Shown here: positions 12,440-15,967 of the stretch, one piece after another
Layout of the letters: each line of letters begins with the position of its first letter
Numbering within the stretch: position 1 is the first letter of the stretch
NCBI GenBank assembly: GCA_903905665.1
Contig: CAIVHJ010000077.1
Span: 1-15,967 of the forward strand
DNA from: an uncultured Phycisphaerales bacterium
Lineage (GTDB): Bacteria; Planctomycetota; Phycisphaerae; UBA1845; CAIVHJ01
DNA: 15,967 nt
Reading direction: 5' to 3'
Translations under genes and position numbers: made by a program
Notes under the pieces: model-generated
Told to the model about the DNA's origin: nothing
Seen by the model: the letters and a program-made list of their open reading frames with translations, nothing else
Databases searched by the model: none

Positions 12440-14452
12440 TTAGGCGGATCGTCGTGCGGCTCGGCGCGACGGCCGCCGATCGTTTGAAACATCGAAAAGC
12501 GCGGCGGGTTCAGGAGCGGATGAACTGTTGCGATCCACCACGATCGTATGCTCGAGTTTCGACTCGCCGTTTTCGTCGGCATCGATGACCTGACCGTGTT
12601 CGTCGTACGTCAAATCGGCGGCCCGAGTGAATTTTTTCGCCAGTTTCAACAAATCGCTGCGAAACTCATCCTTGTTGATCCGCGTGATCGAACGGGTGGC
12701 TGAAACCACTTCGTCGATGTATCGCGTGAACACGTCGCGGCGCTGCGAATAGGCTTGCGTTCGTTTCTTGCGCTTCAGCAACAAACTCAACCGCCGACCG
12801 CATTCCTGAATCGCCAGACGAGTTTCCTTGCGTATTTCATCGTAATCGGCGATCGCTTCCTTCGACTCGGACGTAAACGGAACCCACACGCTCGCCATGT
12901 GGATCAAAACCAGCAGCGGCGCCGAAGGCAATGCTCCGCGCGATTGCGAAATCCCATAATTGTTCCAACTGATGTCCAGCACGCTCTTGTACATGCAGCA
13001 CGCCGATTGCTGATACAACAACGGAACACGATTGGCGAACCGGATCAACCGGGCCTGCACGGATTCCTGCGATTTTCCGTTTCCGTTGGCGGATTCCGCT
13101 TCAAGCTCATGCCGATCGGGTCCGAGTTCTCCTCCGTAGGCCAATCCGACCTCGATCAAAAACGGGTTCCCGCGATACACCGACGGCGGCCGAGTCGTCG
13201 CGGTAAAAAATTCCGCCTTCACCCCATGCGTCAAACCCGCAAGCAATTGCTCAGCCCCGATCGGCGCCAAACAATGCGTCGGCGGCGCCATCAACTTCGT
13301 TTTTTGAAGCGACTTGTAAATTTTTTCAATTGCAATCCCTTCCAGGGCATTCACATACGTCCGATTGGTCACTCCGCCTTCTTTGCAGACGGCCGCTGCC
13401 ACTTTGGGACTGACACGCGAAAATTCGTGTTGCAAAAACCCACCGATGTGTTTGCTCTTCGTGTCGTCGAGCATTTTGATCATCGTGCCCAGTTCGACTC
13501 CGTGCGGATGTGGCTTGATCGCCGCCGGAATATGCGGCAACTGATTCACGCTGCGCGGAAACTGAACCTCCGGATCGACCGGCGATTTGTACGCAATCGA
13601 AGCATGAGGATTGGCCAGCGCCGTCTGAAAAACATACTCATCCACACTCTGACGACCCTTGAGATAACTCGCCACCAGTTCAATCGTCACCTCGGTCCCG
13701 TGGTCCCAATCGACCGTCACGGTTTCGTCCTTGACGATTTCAGGTTTGTTTTTTTTGGTGTCGATCTGAATTTCGTAATAGTGCGCCTCGTCCTTTCGCG
13801 GCAGACGCGACGTGATCTGAATCGGGCGACCCGTCGTGAGCAGACCATACATTCCAGCGGCGCTGATTCCGATACCCTGCTGACCGCGCGACATCCGAAG
13901 CCGGTGAAATTTTGAACCGTACAACAGTTTTCCGAAAATGTTCGGTATCTGCTGCTTGATGATTCCCGGACCGTTGTCGCGGACGGTAATCTTAAAACGA
14001 TCCTCGTCTAGTTGCCGAATAACAATCCGCAAATCCGGCAGAATGTGGGCCTCTTCGCATGCATCAAGACTGTTGTCCACCGCCTCTTTGACGGCGGTCA
14101 GCAATGCCTTGCGCTTGTTGTCAAAACCCAGCAAATGCCGATTTTTGGCAAAAAATTCCGATACCGAGATTTCACGCTGCTCTCGCGCCATGCTTTCAGC
14201 TGTCGCACGCGGGGCACGTTTGCCGGAGGCAACCTCCGCTGAGACGGATTCTGCTTGAGACTGGGATGCCGCCTGCGTTTCAGAAGGAATCGCCGGTTCC
14301 TTCAGTCTTTGTCTGTTCGGTCGGACAACCGCGGCCCGCCGCTCGGGCGACTTGGCAACACCCTCGAACGACAATTTCATCTGATCGGAGTCCGACTTTT
14401 TTGGAGATTTGAGTTTCGGGTTTTGCGATTTGGGTTTTGATTTCTTCGACAT
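12440..14452 (-). CDS. top6B: DNA topoisomerase VI subunit B (GHKL ATPase)
   Basis: ATPase subunit that dimerises on ATP binding and drives strand passage by subunit A. 670 aa, against roughly 530 for typical archaeal subunits as I recall. GHKL motifs are clear: EAVDNSLDACEEA with the metal-binding N127, VRDNGPGI (157-164), and the glycine lid GSKFHRLRMSRGQQGIGISA (179-198). The transducer domain follows, ending near ITRINKDEFRSDLLKLAKKF. Homology starts near residue 92 (REISVSEFFAKNRH). The first ~90 residues are a Lys/Ser/Pro/Ala-rich extension partly encoded by a heptamer repeat. A basic RRAARRSA tail ends the protein. ATG 14452 is preferred over TTG 14467; M88 (14191) could be the ancestral start. 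Divergent from the M29 aminopeptidase gene. Confidence 0.95.
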   Translation of the reverse strand: MSKKSKPKSQNPKLKSPKKSDSDQMKLSFEGVAKSPERRAAVVRPNRQRLKEPAIPSETQAASQSQAESVSAEVASGKRAPRATAESMAREQREISVSEFFAKNRHLLGFDNKRKALLTAVKEAVDNSLDACEEAHILPDLRIVIRQLDEDRFKITVRDNGPGIIKQQIPNIFGKLLYGSKFHRLRMSRGQQGIGISAAGMYGLLTTGRPIQITSRLPRKDEAHYYEIQIDTKKNKPEIVKDETVTVDWDHGTEVTIELVASYLKGRQSVDEYVFQTALANPHASIAYKSPVDPEVQFPRSVNQLPHIPAAIKPHPHGVELGTMIKMLDDTKSKHIGGFLQHEFSRVSPKVAAAVCKEGGVTNRTYVNALEGIAIEKIYKSLQKTKLMAPPTHCLAPIGAEQLLAGLTHGVKAEFFTATTRPPSVYRGNPFLIEVGLAYGGELGPDRHELEAESANGNGKSQESVQARLIRFANRVPLLYQQSACCMYKSVLDISWNNYGISQSRGALPSAPLLVLIHMASVWVPFTSESKEAIADYDEIRKETRLAIQECGRRLSLLLKRKKRTQAYSQRRDVFTRYIDEVVSATRSITRINKDEFRSDLLKLAKKFTRAADLTYDEHGQVIDADENGESKLEHTIVVDRNSSSAPEPAALFDVSNDRRPSRRAARRSA
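14402..14436 (-). repeat. Heptamer tandem repeat inside the top6B N-terminal coding region
   Basis: Five consecutive minus-strand heptamers AACCCAA, ATCGCAA, AACCCGA, AACTCAA and ATCTCCA fit the pattern AWCNCRA. Read in frame they give the Lys/Pro/Ser-rich residues PKSQNPKLKSP near the protein start. As 7 is not a multiple of 3, the codon phase cycles through the array. The units resemble, when rotated, the noncoding heptamers at 305-325. Confidence 0.65.
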
Positions 14453-14538
14453 CCTTGTACCCTTCAATGACCGCTATCCATTCGGCTGAAGTTATGATAA
14501 TGTGTTCCCACGCGAGATCAAGTTGAAAGGACCAAAAC
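14453..14538. promoter_or_regulatory. Divergent promoter region between top6B and the M29 aminopeptidase gene
   Basis: This 86-bp gap must hold the start signals for both divergent genes, or their leaders. On the plus strand TATGATAAT at 14493-14501 offers overlapping -10 hexamers, but no good -35 lies at the proper distance. GAAAGGA about 8 nt before ATG 14539 is a good ribosome site. No clear minus-strand promoter is seen. Confidence 0.35.
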
Positions 14539-15660
14539 ATGATCGACCCGCGAATCACGAAACTGGCCGACGTGCTGATCAACTATTCGACGAACCTCCG
14601 AAAAGACGAAAAAATCCTCATCGAAGCCATCGACGTCCCACCGGAAATCGTCCACGAATGCGTCCGTCTGGCCGCCGCCAACGGCGCTCGCCCCCTCGTC
14701 ACCCTTAAAAGTCTCGCCGTCTGGCGATCCTTGATCCTCAACGGCAGCGAGGACCAGATGAAACTCATCGCCGAAACCGAAGCCCTCCGAATGAAAAACG
14801 TCCAAGCCTATATCGGCATCCGAGGGAACCCCAATCTCGCCGAATGGTCCGACATCCCGCAGGATAAGATGAAACTTTATGAAACCCTGTTCTGGAAACC
14901 CGTCCACGGCGAGATCCGAGTCCGCAAAACCCGATGGGTCGTCCTGCGATGGCCCAGTCCGTCCATGGCACAAGCCGCCAACAAGAGCACCGTCCCCTTC
15001 GAAGACTTCTATTTCGACGTCTGCACCATGGATTACGCCAAAATGTCCCGCGCCATGCAACCGCTAAAACAGATCATGGAGCGATCTGACAAAGTCCGAA
15101 TCGTCGGACCGCAAACGGATTTGCGATTCTCCATCAAGGGAATCCCAGCCATCCCCTGCGACGGAAAACTCAACATCCCCGACGGCGAGGTTTTCACGGC
15201 TCCGGTCCGGGATTCCGTCAACGGAAAGATCGCCTTTAACGCTCCGACGCTCTATCGCGGCATCAAGCATGAAAACATCGTTCTGGAATTCCGAGAAGGC
15301 AAAGTCACCCATGCCGTCAGCACCAACACCAAAGCCCTCAACGAGGTGCTGGACACCGACGAAGGCGCCCGATACGTCGGGGAATTCGCTCTGGGGCTGA
15401 ATCCGTATATCACTCAGCCGATGATGGACATCCTGTTTGACGAGAAAATCAGCGGATCGTTTCACTTCACGCCGGGGGCGGCGTATGAGGATGAAGCCGA
15501 CAACGGAAACCGCAGCGCCGTTCACTGGGATATGGTCATGATGCAGGATCCCGAACACGGGGGTGGAGAAATCTATTTTGACAATGTTCCCGTTCGCAGG
15601 AACGGACGATTCGTCCTTCCCGAACTCGAACCCCTCAACCCCGAACACCTCAAGCCGTAA
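14539..15660 (+). CDS. M29 family metallo-aminopeptidase (AmpS/aminopeptidase T type)
   Basis: Removes N-terminal amino acids from peptides using a two-metal centre; a cytoplasmic dimer in studied members. 373 aa, slightly shorter than the ~410 of classical members. The predicted ligands are all present and correctly spaced: E217 in NIPDGEVFT, E282 in VGEFALGLNPY, H309 in GSFHFTPG, H329 and D331 in VHWDMVM. The N-terminus (KLADVLINYSTNLRKDEKILIEA) is typical. ATG 14539 follows the ribosome site GAAAGGA. It is transcribed alone, divergent from top6B, and ends before the terminator at 15765. Family is secure; substrate preference cannot be told. Confidence 0.93.
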   Translation: MIDPRITKLADVLINYSTNLRKDEKILIEAIDVPPEIVHECVRLAAANGARPLVTLKSLAVWRSLILNGSEDQMKLIAETEALRMKNVQAYIGIRGNPNLAEWSDIPQDKMKLYETLFWKPVHGEIRVRKTRWVVLRWPSPSMAQAANKSTVPFEDFYFDVCTMDYAKMSRAMQPLKQIMERSDKVRIVGPQTDLRFSIKGIPAIPCDGKLNIPDGEVFTAPVRDSVNGKIAFNAPTLYRGIKHENIVLEFREGKVTHAVSTNTKALNEVLDTDEGARYVGEFALGLNPYITQPMMDILFDEKISGSFHFTPGAAYEDEADNGNRSAVHWDMVMMQDPEHGGGEIYFDNVPVRRNGRFVLPELEPLNPEHLKP

Positions 15661-15764
15661 CACATCAGATTGCCGACATCCGATGCTTTACTATCATGGA
15701 GCATTCGGCGGCTTATTCGAAACTTCAAGAGAACAAACTTTCGAAAAATGAAGACAAAAAAAGA

Positions 15765-15795
15765 ACGAGACCAATGCAACGAGCATCGGCCTCGT
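15765..15795 (-). terminator. Intrinsic terminator between convergent genes
   Basis: On the minus strand ACGAGGCCGATGC and GCATTGGTCTCGT form a 13-bp stem with two G-U pairs and a 5-nt loop, followed by TCTTTTTTT. On the plus strand the same bases form a stem with two A-C mismatches followed by TCTTTT, so it may work weakly in both directions. It ends the minus-strand gene whose stop is at 15887 and perhaps also the aminopeptidase transcript. The rest of 15661-15886 holds no gene. Confidence 0.8.
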
Positions 15796-15886
15796 CTTTT
15801 ACCTTGAATGCAGTGCAGACGCACTACACACTTACTCCGTAATACCAATGATTACAGAGCAATCTGTTCCTGAGTAGGACAGATGT

Positions 15887-15967
15887 TTAGCTGTCGGTAA
15901 ACAGATCGAATACGCCGTTGTTGTCCAACAGGAATTCGAACACCTGGCTGGTGACGCCGGCGACGAG
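15887..15967 (-). CDS. 3' end of a minus-strand gene, partial at window edge
   Basis: The minus-strand frame entering from the right edge reads LVAGVTSQVFEFLLDNNGVF then DLFTDS and stops at TAA 15889-15887. Third-codon positions are mostly G or C, as in the genes nearby. A strong minus-strand terminator lies about 90 nt downstream, supporting a real gene end. Only 26 residues are visible, too few for a family call. Confidence 0.6.
   Translation of the reverse strand, partial: LVAGVTSQVFEFLLDNNGVFDLFTDS

Noticed and set aside
12755..13915. 386-codon plus-strand open frame
   Set aside because: It is antisense to top6B; its product is Arg/His-rich without family features, while top6B has intact GHKL motifs.
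15812..15825. AGTGC-AGAC-GCACT inverted repeat
   Set aside because: Only a 5-bp stem; could be a dispersed repeat fragment, but a single short copy cannot support a call.
15864..15882. Hairpin CTGTTCCT/AGGACAG just after the partial minus-strand gene
   Set aside because: It has a bulge, a short stem and no T tract; the hairpin at 15765-15795 is a far better terminator.

Overview
The window looks like a chromosomal segment from a moderately GC-rich bacterium, most likely a member or close relative of the Planctomycetota. This is inferred from gene content rather than a marker gene. A bacterial topoisomerase VI pair, conserved DUF2203-like and DUF2617-like proteins, an M29 aminopeptidase, and secreted proteins of a type common in planctomycetes occur together. 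No rRNA or tRNA was recognised.

Layout. 1-360: possible 5' end of a minus-strand gene, then a noncoding leader with an octamer tandem array (205-276) and a short heptamer array. 361-2034: a GspE/PilB-type secretion or pilus ATPase, converging on a small minus-strand lipoprotein (2100-2423). 2458-4269: an accessory island built around a REP-associated tyrosine transposase (RAYT, 3105-3815). Four copies of one 20-23 bp imperfect palindrome alternate in orientation at 2458, 3046, 3806 and 4247. The outer two intervals each hold one small minus-strand ORF: a four-helix membrane protein, and an AT-rich single-TM protein. Every palindrome carries locus-specific short tandem repeats on the same side relative to its own orientation. 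4278-5573: pyrC (dihydroorotase, minus). 5574-6178: AT-rich stretch with a possible short minus-strand gene and a terminator-like hairpin. 6179-6763: DUF2617-like protein. 7012-8268: secreted Ig-like/TPR protein. 8270-8352: multi-hairpin repeat. 8418-10624: holA and a lipoprotein gene overlapping by 4 nt. 10742-11191: DUF2203-like protein with its own likely promoter and a strong terminator. 11300-14452: top6B-top6A, one minus-strand operon. 14539-15660: M29 aminopeptidase, divergent from top6B. 15765-15795: terminator. 15887-15967: 3' end of another minus-strand gene.

Functionally the core genes are housekeeping: pyrimidine synthesis (pyrC), the replication clamp loader (holA), DNA topology (top6A/B), peptide turnover (M29) and secretion or pilus energetics (gspE/pilB). 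The most unusual material is the RAYT island with its directional, palindrome-anchored tandem repeats. A broader pattern accompanies it: degenerate 7-17 bp tandem repeats recur across the window, one of them inside the N-terminal coding region of top6B.
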